Assembly (NCBI GenBank): GCA_020720525.1
Contig: DYON01000003.1
Coordinates: 8,257-41,053 of the forward strand
Direction: 5' to 3'
Length of the DNA stretch: 32,797 nt
Source: Acetofilamentum sp.
GTDB taxonomy: Bacteria; Bacteroidota; Bacteroidia; Bacteroidales; DTU049
Shown here: in pieces, positions 7,628 through 15,900 of the stretch
Numbering within the stretch: the stretch's first letter is position 1
Layout: the number at the start of each line of letters is the position of its first letter
The notes under the pieces: generated by a model
What the model saw: the letters and a program-made list of their open reading frames with translations, nothing else
Databases searched by the model: none
What the model was told of the DNA's origin: nothing
Program-made: the position numbers and the translations under genes

Positions 7628-9808
7628 TTACAGGTTCTCCAAGAGGAAATTCGTCATTTTATTGTACAAATGATAGCGCGTATATCCACCATAAATACCA
7701 TGATTTTTGTTGGGATACATAAACATTTCAAAATCTTTGTTGGCATTTACCAAAGCCGAAATCAAATCCATGCTGTTTTGTACATGCACGTTGTCGTCGG
7801 TGGTTCCGTGAACAAGAAAATACTTTCCTTTTAGTTTTTTGACGAAGTTGATAGGGGAATTTTTATCGTATCCATCTTCATTTTCTTGCGGTGTGCGCAT
7901 AAAACGCTCGGTGTAAATATTGTCGTAGTAGCGCCAATTGGTTACGGGAGCAACGGCAATGCCCGCCTTGAAGTAATCGGCTCCTTTGGTCATACATAAC
8001 GTACTCAGATAGCCACCAAAACTCCAACCAAAAGCACCAATGCGGCTTTTATCGACAAAGTCGAGCGAGCCCAAATACTTCGCAGTTTCAATTTGGTCTT
8101 GAACTTCGTATTTGCCAAGTTGGAGATAGGTGCATTTTTTGAACTCTTCGCCACGGCCTCCAGTGCCTCGGTTATCGACCGAAACAACAACATAGCCATT
8201 TTGCGCAAGCATTTCGAACCATGCAAAATCGAAATAGCCAAAACTGTTTTCAACTGTATTTACACCAGGTCCTCCGTACATATACATCAGCACGGGATAT
8301 TTTTTCCCAGCTTCCATTTTAGGTGGCTTAATCATCCAGCCATTCAGTTCAACATCTTCGGTTGTTTTGAAAGAGAAGAATTCCTTTTTGGCAAAATTGT
8401 ATTCGGTCATTTTTCCGTTCAACTCTGCATTGTTTTCGAGAACAACAACCGCTTTGCCAGTATTGTTGCAAATGGTGTATTTAGGAGCGGTGTTGGCATC
8501 GCTGAAATTGTCGATGTAGTACGAAAAGTCGGCACTAAAACTAATGTCGTGGGTGCCAATTTCGTTGGTGATTTTTTGCTTTTTGCTTCCATCCAAATTG
8601 ACAGAATAAAGCATAATATTCATGGGCCCATCTTCGAAAGACGTATAATACACTACGCGGTTTTTTTCGTCCACTCCAAGCACTGATGAAATATCGAAAT
8701 TGCCTGTGGTGAGCTGCTTGATTAGTTTTCCGGTCATGTCGAAATAGTAAATCTGGTTGTAGCCAGCTTTTTCGGAGCTGAAAATAAAACCGCTTCCATC
8801 TTTTAAAAATGTAGTGTTGTCGGTAATGTCAACATAGTATTTGTTGTCTTCGGAATACATAACTGTCAATTTTCCTGTCGATGCATCGGCTAGCAAAATG
8901 TCGAGATGATTTTGCAATCTGTTCAATCGCAAAATTGATAGTTTCCCTGGTTGATAAGTCCATTCGATTCGAGGAATATATTGGTCGGTTACCGATCCAA
9001 CGTCCATTTTTATCGATTTGGCACCAGCAACATCGTACATGTAAATATCGACCAACGAATTGTCTTCGCCAGCTTTTGGATATTTATATTTGTATTCTTC
9101 GGGATACAATTCTCCGTGAAAAGTGAGGGTGAATTCCTTTACACCCGATTCGTCCATGCGATAATAGGCAATATATTTTCCGTCGGGCGACCACGAAAAG
9201 CCTTTTGTGAAGCCAAATTCTTCTTCGTAAACCCAGTCGGTTGTTCCATAAATGATTTTATTCCATTCACCATCGGTTGTTACAGCAGTTTCTTTTGCCG
9301 ACGCGATGTCCATTACATATAAATTGTTGTCGCGTACATAAGCTACTTTTTTACCATCGGGGCTAAAATCGGGCAATCTTAAATTGCCGTCGCCAGGAAT
9401 TTTCACCAATGCTTTGGTGCTCATGTTGTAAACAAAATAATTCCCTTTAACACTATGTCGGTAAATGCTTTCAATGTCGGTTCCAACTATCAACAATGAA
9501 GCATCGCTGTTGAACGAATACTCTTCGATGCTTATTGATGAGCCTTCCCATTTCATTTCAGAACCAGAGGCAAGTGTTTTTGTTTCTTTGCCATCTTTGA
9601 AGGAATACATTACAATGGAATTCTTGTCGAGAATGGTGTAAGATTTTCCGTCGGGATAATTCTGAATGTCGGTTATCGATTTTGGATAAAAAACATAATT
9701 TACCCATATATCGGCAAGGGAAATGTCTTTTTGAGAATATGCCTGACGTGGAATTGCAACCCACGAAATCAGAACAACAAGAAATAGCTGAACGAATATT
9801 GCTTTCAT
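7628..9808 (-). CDS. Dipeptidyl peptidase IV, S9B family, exported
   Basis: A serine exopeptidase that removes X-Pro or X-Ala dipeptides from peptide N-termini. The start at 9808 (MKAIFVQLFLVVLISW...) gives a normal signal peptide and 726 residues; the ORF track adds 25 residues that overlap the promoter. The N-terminal half is a beta-propeller with WSPDGKYIAYYRMDES-like blades and the diagnostic double-Glu motif DWVYEEEFGF that binds the substrate amino terminus. The C-terminal alpha/beta hydrolase has Ser596 in GWSFGGYLS, Asp671 in HGTTDDNVHVQ and His703 in NKNHGIYGG, spaced as in human DPP4. No T9SS tail is present, so a periplasmic or membrane-linked site is likely. Monocistronic. Confidence 0.95.
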   Translation of the reverse strand: MKAIFVQLFLVVLISWVAIPRQAYSQKDISLADIWVNYVFYPKSITDIQNYPDGKSYTILDKNSIVMYSFKDGKETKTLASGSEMKWEGSSISIEEYSFNSDASLLIVGTDIESIYRHSVKGNYFVYNMSTKALVKIPGDGNLRLPDFSPDGKKVAYVRDNNLYVMDIASAKETAVTTDGEWNKIIYGTTDWVYEEEFGFTKGFSWSPDGKYIAYYRMDESGVKEFTLTFHGELYPEEYKYKYPKAGEDNSLVDIYMYDVAGAKSIKMDVGSVTDQYIPRIEWTYQPGKLSILRLNRLQNHLDILLADASTGKLTVMYSEDNKYYVDITDNTTFLKDGSGFIFSSEKAGYNQIYYFDMTGKLIKQLTTGNFDISSVLGVDEKNRVVYYTSFEDGPMNIMLYSVNLDGSKKQKITNEIGTHDISFSADFSYYIDNFSDANTAPKYTICNNTGKAVVVLENNAELNGKMTEYNFAKKEFFSFKTTEDVELNGWMIKPPKMEAGKKYPVLMYMYGGPGVNTVENSFGYFDFAWFEMLAQNGYVVVSVDNRGTGGRGEEFKKCTYLQLGKYEVQDQIETAKYLGSLDFVDKSRIGAFGWSFGGYLSTLCMTKGADYFKAGIAVAPVTNWRYYDNIYTERFMRTPQENEDGYDKNSPINFVKKLKGKYFLVHGTTDDNVHVQNSMDLISALVNANKDFEMFMYPNKNHGIYGGYTRYHLYNKMTNFLLENL

Positions 9809-9824
9809 AATTGGAAATTTAAGC

Positions 9825-9832
9825 CAAAAATA
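9825..9832 (-). promoter_or_regulatory. -7 box for the DPP IV gene
   Basis: On the minus strand this reads TATTTTTG, an exact TAnnTTTG match, with TTTG (9849-9852) and a second TTG (9854-9856) about 16-21 bp upstream. The leader to the ATG at 9808 would be about 10 nt, which supports the shorter start. Confidence 0.55.
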
Positions 9833-9889
9833 CTTAAAAAATATGCCACAAACCAAAAAAATCGCCGAATACTGATTGAACACCGCCCA

Positions 9890-10044
9890 AAACTGATGTT
9901 ACCATGAACAACGGGTCGGCTGAATGTATCTTTACTACATAATTAATCACAACCGAATCCCGTAACCCTATATACATATATTATCTTCCTGGTGCTTTGT
10001 TCGTAAAACCCGAGGCTGTCTGTTCAACGACAGCCTCTTTTTTT
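9890..10044 (+). ncRNA. Candidate small RNA ending at an orphan terminator
   Basis: This 312-bp divergent gap has no plus-strand gene, yet ends in a strong plus-strand terminator (10012-10044). Upstream of it, ACGGGTCGG at 9911-9919 can pair with CCGA plus CCCGT at 9953-9963 with a 2-nt bulge, making a second stem. A near-match to a -7 box, TATCTTTA, lies at 9927-9934. The only ORFs are a dozen codons or fewer. The 5' end is a guess. I recognise no known RNA family (no SRP, tmRNA or RNase P core). Confidence 0.25.
10012..10044 (+). terminator. Strong terminator with no plus-strand gene upstream
   Basis: GAGGCTGTC pairs perfectly with GACAGCCTC around an 8-nt loop and is followed by seven T. 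The nearest plus-strand gene upstream stopped at 7458 with its own terminator. On the minus strand there is no good T run, so it acts in the plus direction. The citDE promoter lies downstream of it, so it is not a leader attenuator of that gene unless there is a second, upstream promoter. Confidence 0.8.
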
Positions 10045-10089
10045 GTTTAATATCAATTGTTTTGTGCTGCTTTAAACGAAGAAAATTCG

Positions 10090-10097
10090 TAAGTTTG
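10090..10097 (+). promoter_or_regulatory. -7 box for the citDE-citF operon
   Basis: TAAGTTTG matches TAnnTTTG. A TTTG lies at 10061-10064, with a spacer of 25 bp, longer than usual. The leader to the ATG at 10121 would be about 18 nt. Confidence 0.5.
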
Positions 10098-10120
10098 ACA
10101 CCGAATTAGAAGCAACTTTT

Positions 10121-11347
10121 ATGGATTCACAAAATGTTATTTCGTGTGGAAATACCGGACCCAAAGTCCGCTCCGATTGCCGCGTTTCGTTTGAATTAAC
10201 CTCAACTGGTGGGGTTCAAATTGAACTCAAAAGCAAAGTAAAAGCAATGTATGGCGAGCAAATTCTTAAGCTGACCAACGAGGTTGTTGGCTTTTATGGT
10301 ATCGAGCATTGCAGTCTTCTAATTGAAGACTCTGGAGCCTTGTCTCTTACGCTTGCAGCTCGCCTCGAAGCTGCAATTCGCAAAGCGATAGGTTCCGAAA
10401 AAGAATTTTTGATACCTTTTTTACCACAAAACAACTACTCAACCGAAAAAGAGCGTTACCGGTTTTCGAGGCTTTATTTGCCAGGCAATTCGCCTCAGCT
10501 GTTTATCAATGCCGGTATTCATCATCCAGATGGGATAATTCTCGATCTCGAAGATGCAGTAGCTCACGATAAAAAATACGAAGCATGTTTTCTGGTTCGT
10601 AATGCATTGCGCAACGTCGATTTCTATGGTTGCGAGCGAATGGTCCGAATCAATCAGATTCCACGCGGACTCGACGACTTGCCTTTCATAGTAAATCATG
10701 GTGTGCATCTCATTCTGGTTCCCAAATGCGAAAGTGCCGACCAGCTACATCAGGTAAACAATCGCATTCAGGAATTGCTCGACGATAAATCGCACAAAAT
10801 ATGGCTCATGCCCATTATTGAAAGTGCATTGGGTGTAATGCGCGCATACGAAATTGCTTCGGCGGCCGAAAATGTAGTTGCTTTGGCAATTGGTCTCGAA
10901 GATTTCACTGCCGATATGGGCATTCAACGCACCCGCGAAGGTGAAGAGTCGTTTGTTGCTCGAAACTTACTATCAATGGCTTGCAAAGCGGCTGGAATTG
11001 CTGCAATCGATTCGGTTTACAGCGATATTGACGACACCGAAGGTTTAATCAGCGCTATTAAAGTTTCCAAATCGCTTGGTTTCAGTGGAATGGGCTGCAT
11101 TCACCCTCGACAAATTCGAATTATTCATGAGTTTTATGGTCCCGAAGAAGCCGAAGTAGATAAAGCAAAAAAGATTGTTCTGGCATTCGACGATGCCACC
11201 GCTCGTGGACTTGGTGTGGTTTCGCTCGGTAGCAAAATGATTGATCCACCCGTTGTGAAACGAGCCATTCGAACCATCGATGTGGCTGTTAAAACTGGAA
11301 AATTAAACGCAAATTGGAAAGAGGAGGTGAACAATGAAGTACGATAA
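10121..11347 (+). CDS. Citrate lyase CitD-CitE fusion (acyl carrier protein plus beta subunit)
   Basis: 408 residues with two parts. Residues 1-95 match CitD, the acyl carrier protein of citrate lyase: GGVQIELKSKVKAMYGEQI, then a GALSLTLAARLEAAIRKA ending. Residues about 110-400 are CitE, the HpcH/HpaI-family lyase that cleaves citryl-ACP to oxaloacetate and acetyl-ACP: FSRLYLPGNSPQLFINAG, the Mg-binding ILDLEDAVA, MVRINQIPRGLDDL, MPIIESALG, ALAIGLEDFTADMG and GCIHPRQI. Free CitD (about 98) plus CitE (about 290) add up to this length. Next is citF, overlapping by 14 bp. Aligned with E. coli CitD, the modified Ser14 position falls on Arg17, with Ser18 beside it. A citramalyl-CoA or other 3-hydroxyacid lyase role is the main alternative. 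Confidence 0.87.
   Translation: MDSQNVISCGNTGPKVRSDCRVSFELTSTGGVQIELKSKVKAMYGEQILKLTNEVVGFYGIEHCSLLIEDSGALSLTLAARLEAAIRKAIGSEKEFLIPFLPQNNYSTEKERYRFSRLYLPGNSPQLFINAGIHHPDGIILDLEDAVAHDKKYEACFLVRNALRNVDFYGCERMVRINQIPRGLDDLPFIVNHGVHLILVPKCESADQLHQVNNRIQELLDDKSHKIWLMPIIESALGVMRAYEIASAAENVVALAIGLEDFTADMGIQRTREGEESFVARNLLSMACKAAGIAAIDSVYSDIDDTEGLISAIKVSKSLGFSGMGCIHPRQIRIIHEFYGPEEAEVDKAKKIVLAFDDATARGLGVVSLGSKMIDPPVVKRAIRTIDVAVKTGKLNANWKEEVNNEVR
11321..11330 (+). promoter_or_regulatory. Unusually perfect Shine-Dalgarno for citF inside citDE
   Basis: GAGGAGGTGA, inside the last citDE codons, is followed after 3 nt by the citF ATG at 11334. Other starts in this window lack such sites, as is usual in Bacteroidetes. 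It fixes the citF start and suggests reinitiation or coupling after citDE. Confidence 0.65.
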
Positions 11348-12893
11348 ATTAGTTCGCAATTCGCTGGGTCGTTTGGTACCAACTGTTGTAAATGGTGTAG
11401 CGCAAGTTCCGTTTATGGGCGTTGGAAAATACCGCCCAACAGGTCATAAAGCCGCTCCTCCAATTGTGAGTGCAGCCGATTTTCCTGCCGATGGCAACAA
11501 AGTTCTTTCTGGACTTAAGGATGCTTTAATTAAATCTGGTTTGCGCGATGGAATGACTATTTCATCCCATCATCATTTTCGCAATGGCGACCTTATAGCC
11601 AATCAAATTTTCGATATTGCAGCCGAAATGGGTGTGAAAAATCTGGTTTGGTTTCCAAGTGCCAGTTTTGAATGCCATTCGCCGCTGTTGAAATATCTCG
11701 AAGATGGTACCATTCACCATATTGAAGGGTCTATGAATGGTTCGCTAGGGCGTTTCACCTCTTCTGGAAAAATGCAGGGAATGGGAGTGCTTCGCTCGCA
11801 TGGTGGCCGCTACCAGGCTGTTCAGGATGGCGAAGTTCATATCGATATTGCTGTAATTGCGGCTCCAACTGCCGATTTCTTCGGAAATGCTACTGGCGAT
11901 CGTGGTCCTGCAGCATGTGGTTTGCTTGGTTTTGCTTTGGCCGATTCGCAATATGCCGATAAGGTGATTGTGGTTACCGACAATCTCGTTCCGTTTCCAT
12001 GTATTCCATGGCAAATTCAGGGCAACAATGTCGATCATGTTGTAGTTGTTGATAAAGTTGGAATTCCAGAGAAAATTGTAAGCGGAACTACCGAAATTAC
12101 CCGTAGCCCCGACCGATTGCTGTTGGCCGAGTGGTCGGCACAATTCTGCGAAGAAGCTGGTCTTATTCACGATGGCTTCTCGTTTCAAGCTGGTGCGGGT
12201 GGAACAGCCTTGAGTATTGGAGTTTATTTTACCGAAATTCTGAAGCGAAATGGCTGGAAAGCTGCTTTTGCTCGAGGAGGATCGAACAGATATCTTGTTG
12301 AAATGCTCGAAGAAGGTTATACCAAATTCATCCTCGATGGTCAAACATTCGATCTCGAAGGCGTGCGCTCCATGCGCGAGAATTGGAATCATGTAAACAC
12401 GTCTCCTTTCACTTCGTACAATTATCACGGCAAAGGCTTTTTTGCCCAATTTGTCGATATTGTAATTCTTGGCGCCACTGAGGTTGATGTAAATTTCAAT
12501 GCCAATGTGGTTACCCACAGCGATGGAGTACTACTTCATGGCATTGGAGGATGGCAAAACACCTTGTTTGGGAAAACAACCATTTTGCCGGTGCCTTTGT
12601 TCCGCGACCGCATGCCAGTTATTCTCGATGAAGTTACAACCATCACTGGTCCTGGCGAACTCATCGATGTGATTGTGACTGAACGTGGAATTGCAATCAA
12701 TCCACTTCGCACCGACCTGATTGAAAAAATGAAAGGCAGCAGTTTGCCCATCAAAACCATTCAGGAGCTGCAAGCCGAAGCCGAAGCCATTTGTGGCAAA
12801 CCAGCCAAACCAAAACTTACCGACGAACCCGTAGCTGTTATAAAATGGGTTGACGGAACCATTATTGATACGGTTTGGAAATTGGCTGAGTAA
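11334..12893 (+). CDS. citF: Citrate lyase alpha subunit (citrate:acetyl-ACP transferase)
   Basis: 519 residues, the normal CitF length. CitF swaps acetate on the acyl carrier protein for citrate, after which CitE cleaves citryl-ACP. Family features: the start GRLVPTVVNGVAQVPF, ISSHHHFRNGDLIANQI, EGSMNGSLGRFTSSGKM, IAAPTADFFGNATGDRGPAA, GFSFQAGAGGTALSIGVYF and THSDGVLLHGIGGWQNT. These are typical of the class I CoA-transferase fold of this enzyme. It overlaps citDE by 14 bp and is preceded by a strong ribosome binding site. No citC (acetyl-ACP ligase), citX or citG (prosthetic-group synthesis) lies in the window; they are needed for an active lyase and would have to be elsewhere. Confidence 0.94.
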   Translation: MKYDKLVRNSLGRLVPTVVNGVAQVPFMGVGKYRPTGHKAAPPIVSAADFPADGNKVLSGLKDALIKSGLRDGMTISSHHHFRNGDLIANQIFDIAAEMGVKNLVWFPSASFECHSPLLKYLEDGTIHHIEGSMNGSLGRFTSSGKMQGMGVLRSHGGRYQAVQDGEVHIDIAVIAAPTADFFGNATGDRGPAACGLLGFALADSQYADKVIVVTDNLVPFPCIPWQIQGNNVDHVVVVDKVGIPEKIVSGTTEITRSPDRLLLAEWSAQFCEEAGLIHDGFSFQAGAGGTALSIGVYFTEILKRNGWKAAFARGGSNRYLVEMLEEGYTKFILDGQTFDLEGVRSMRENWNHVNTSPFTSYNYHGKGFFAQFVDIVILGATEVDVNFNANVVTHSDGVLLHGIGGWQNTLFGKTTILPVPLFRDRMPVILDEVTTITGPGELIDVIVTERGIAINPLRTDLIEKMKGSSLPIKTIQELQAEAEAICGKPAKPKLTDEPVAVIKWVDGTIIDTVWKLAE

Positions 12894-12925
12894 TTTTGTA
12901 GCCATTATTCGCACTTAATTTCGAT

Positions 12926-12958
12926 AAAAAAAGGATGAGCATTTGCCCATCCTTTTTT
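12926..12958. terminator. Bidirectional terminator between citF and the giant T9SS gene
   Basis: AAAAAAAGGATG pairs with CATCCTTTTTT around a 10-nt loop, with T runs on both strands. It lies between two convergent genes, 32 nt after citF and 21 nt after the minus-strand stop. Confidence 0.85.
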
Positions 12959-12979
12959 GTTGTGTGTTGTCGATACTTT

Positions 12980-15900
12980 CTATCGAATCACCGACAACCT
13001 TCTAGTAAGCACCACCTCTTTGTATTCGAGTGTGTAGAAATAAATTCCTTGCTCGAGATTAGATGCGTCGAAATTGAAGGTGTTTTTGCCAGTTTGTCCA
13101 CTCATCTGAGTGCTCAGAATCTGCTCGCCCAGTGTGTTGCGCAACGTAATTACGCAGTTGCCTGGCTCGGGAAGCGTGAAGCTGATTTCGGTTTGTGCGG
13201 AGGTGGGGTTGGGAATGTTTTGCATCAATACAACTCCATTTTGAGTCATATCTTCAATACCAACTAAAGTAAGGTCAACACAAGTTGTATCGTTTGTTTT
13301 GTATGGGTCGCCGCTCAATAAGGTGTATGCACACAATGTGTAATCAATTGCAGGACCTGAATATGTTTGTGTGAATGTGAATGTGGCTGTGCTATCTGGA
13401 AGCAACGTTCCTGTCCAAGTTCCATTTTGAGGAGGATAACCCGTGTTCAGGCGATATGCCAATGGAATCGAATTTAAGGTGTCGGTTCCGAAGTTTTTGA
13501 TTCGAACTTGAACACTAGTCTGAACACCTGTTTGGGTTGTGCCAGTTGGAGTAATCACATCAACAATACCCGCATCAATTGCAACATTTGGAGCAAGTAT
13601 TTTGATATCGTCAATTGCAAAACCGTTGTAGGTTGTTGTGGAATTCGATTTAAAACCGAAGCGAAATTTCACACTACTGAACCCTGCAACAGCATCCAAT
13701 TTAATAAATGCAGGAGTCCATCCACCGGTATTTTTAGTCCATCCTGGTGTAGTCGAAGCATAAGAGTCGAACCAGTTGTACCCTTCCGGATCGTTGATGC
13801 CACCCAACGAAGCCCAAGTTGTTCCATTGTTGGTAGAATATTGAACATAGCCACCATCGAGATTTTCCTGAGCGTGAATCCAATAGTAAAAAGTGAGGTA
13901 GGCATCGTTAATACCAAAGAAGCTCATCGTTGGAGTGTAAATAAAACCACTAGCCGAGTTGGGATAATTCCCAGCAAGAATAGTAGCCCAAGCACTATCG
14001 GGACTGTGAGCTGTATTTATCACCGATGCTGTTGGCTTGCCATGTTGCCAAAGTGCAGGTGCATCGGTGTAAAGAATGGTTCCATCTTCTATGTCGTCTT
14101 CGAACATAGTAAATGGCGGTAGTCCATAGAATTGCGAGCACTTTTCGTCGTTGAATGTGTTCGAGTCGAGTAGTAAAACTGTTTTTACACATATATCATT
14201 CAACCCTGCAGCAACAGTTAAATCGGGTAAAGTTACAGAAGTGGTGTTGTCTGGGAATAATGTTCCAGTCCATGTGTAAGTTACAACTGGGTTGGAGTTG
14301 TGAGTATATTCAATTGGAATGGAATAAATTGTGTCGGATCCGAAGTTTTTAACGTTAACAATCACAGGAATTAATGAAGATTCTGATTGAATGTAATCGG
14401 GTTCTGTAATTGCAATCACGCCTGCATCGTTGTGCAATACTGGTGCAATTGTGATAGTGTAGTCTTCGGTCTCACCATAGTTATATGTTCCACAAGGAAG
14501 AACAGATGAGGCGGTTCCATTTTCAGTAACCACAACGCGCATTCTGGTATTGCCAATAGTAACAGTTGATGGAACAATCACAGTTCCAGTAATTGTTGCG
14601 CTTGCCAATGCTGGATAGCTACCACCAAATACTACTTCGCCTGGTTCTGCGAAAGTACCGTCTTGGTTGTAATCGATATAGACTTCGCAGTATCCAGTAT
14701 AATATGAAGCTGCATCATCAACAATAGTGACCGAAATTGGGTAGGTGCCTCCAGGAGCTATGTTTCCAGGTGCAACTGAAACAGAATAGTTTGTGTATGT
14801 ACCATTGTGAGGTGATGGAGATGTGTTGTTAATTCCTGCAAACGTTACATTGCCAAGATCTTCATCAGCAGTATATGTAGCAGCAGAAGTACAATATACC
14901 AGTGGACTATTGGTAACTGATTTATAAGCTGTATCATTTATTAGGATATTATCACTGGACAAAGTAGTGTATGCGGCAAATGAATAGGTATTATATGCCA
15001 ACAAATTTGCAGAAGTTGTAAAAGTGTAGATAGCAGTATCGCCTGGGTTAATTGGGCCAGGAATAACTTCCGAAACAGCAGCACCACCATTGATTGAATA
15101 ATTGACGGGGATATTGCTCTGTGTAGCAGTTCCAAAGTTTATCACTCTAACTGTAACACTCTCATGATTGCTTAAATCGATACCAGAATTGGGGTCGTCA
15201 ATTGCTATAACGCCAACATCTTCGGGAGGAGTTCCAGTAATAAATACTGTGTCTTCAACCACAGGCCCAGGGCAACCAGTTTTGTAAAGATTTACTTCAT
15301 CAATATACCAGCCAGTTCCCGCAACGCTACCATCCGACGAGAATGCAAAAGCAATTTCTAACTGAGTTCCACCATTAAGTGGTATTTTCCCAGAACTTAC
15401 AAAATAGGTGGTTGCGGTTCCGCCAAATGTACCAACAGTAGGTCCATAAGTGCATGACGCTAAAACTGGGTCGATGGTCAGGCTAGCTGTACCAGGATAC
15501 ACTCCAGTTGTAGGAGTGAAGTGAGTCCATGAGCCACCGTCTATCCTATAAGCCACTAGACCTCTATCGCAACAGTTTTCTGTATCATAACGATGTCTAA
15601 AACTTAAATCAATGCTATCACCAAAAACAGATAGTACTGGAGAAAATAATGCAGCGCTAGACTCATAATCTGGGTCTTCCATATAAGCAGTGCCTGCACC
15701 GGCATCGCTAGCCCAAGTCCAGTTGTAGGTTGTGTAACTAACGCAAGGAGTAGTAGCAGTCCAACCTTGCAAGTCGGTATCGAAAGTATAGTTGTATTCA
15801 AGCTCAGATGTGGATGCAACATAATAAATTGTGGTGTCAAACAATACTGGAGTTGTAAAAGAAGAACCTGTTTGCAAAAGTGTTGTAAGGGTTGCATCTG

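Noticed and set aside
8093-8686. Plus-strand ORF of 197 codons opposite the DPP IV gene
   Set aside because: Antisense to a gene with a complete catalytic triad; no start context or family similarity.
13508-14122. Plus-strand ORF of 204 codons inside the giant T9SS gene
   Set aside because: Antisense to conserved jelly-roll and CARDB coding sequence; the translation has no recognisable features.
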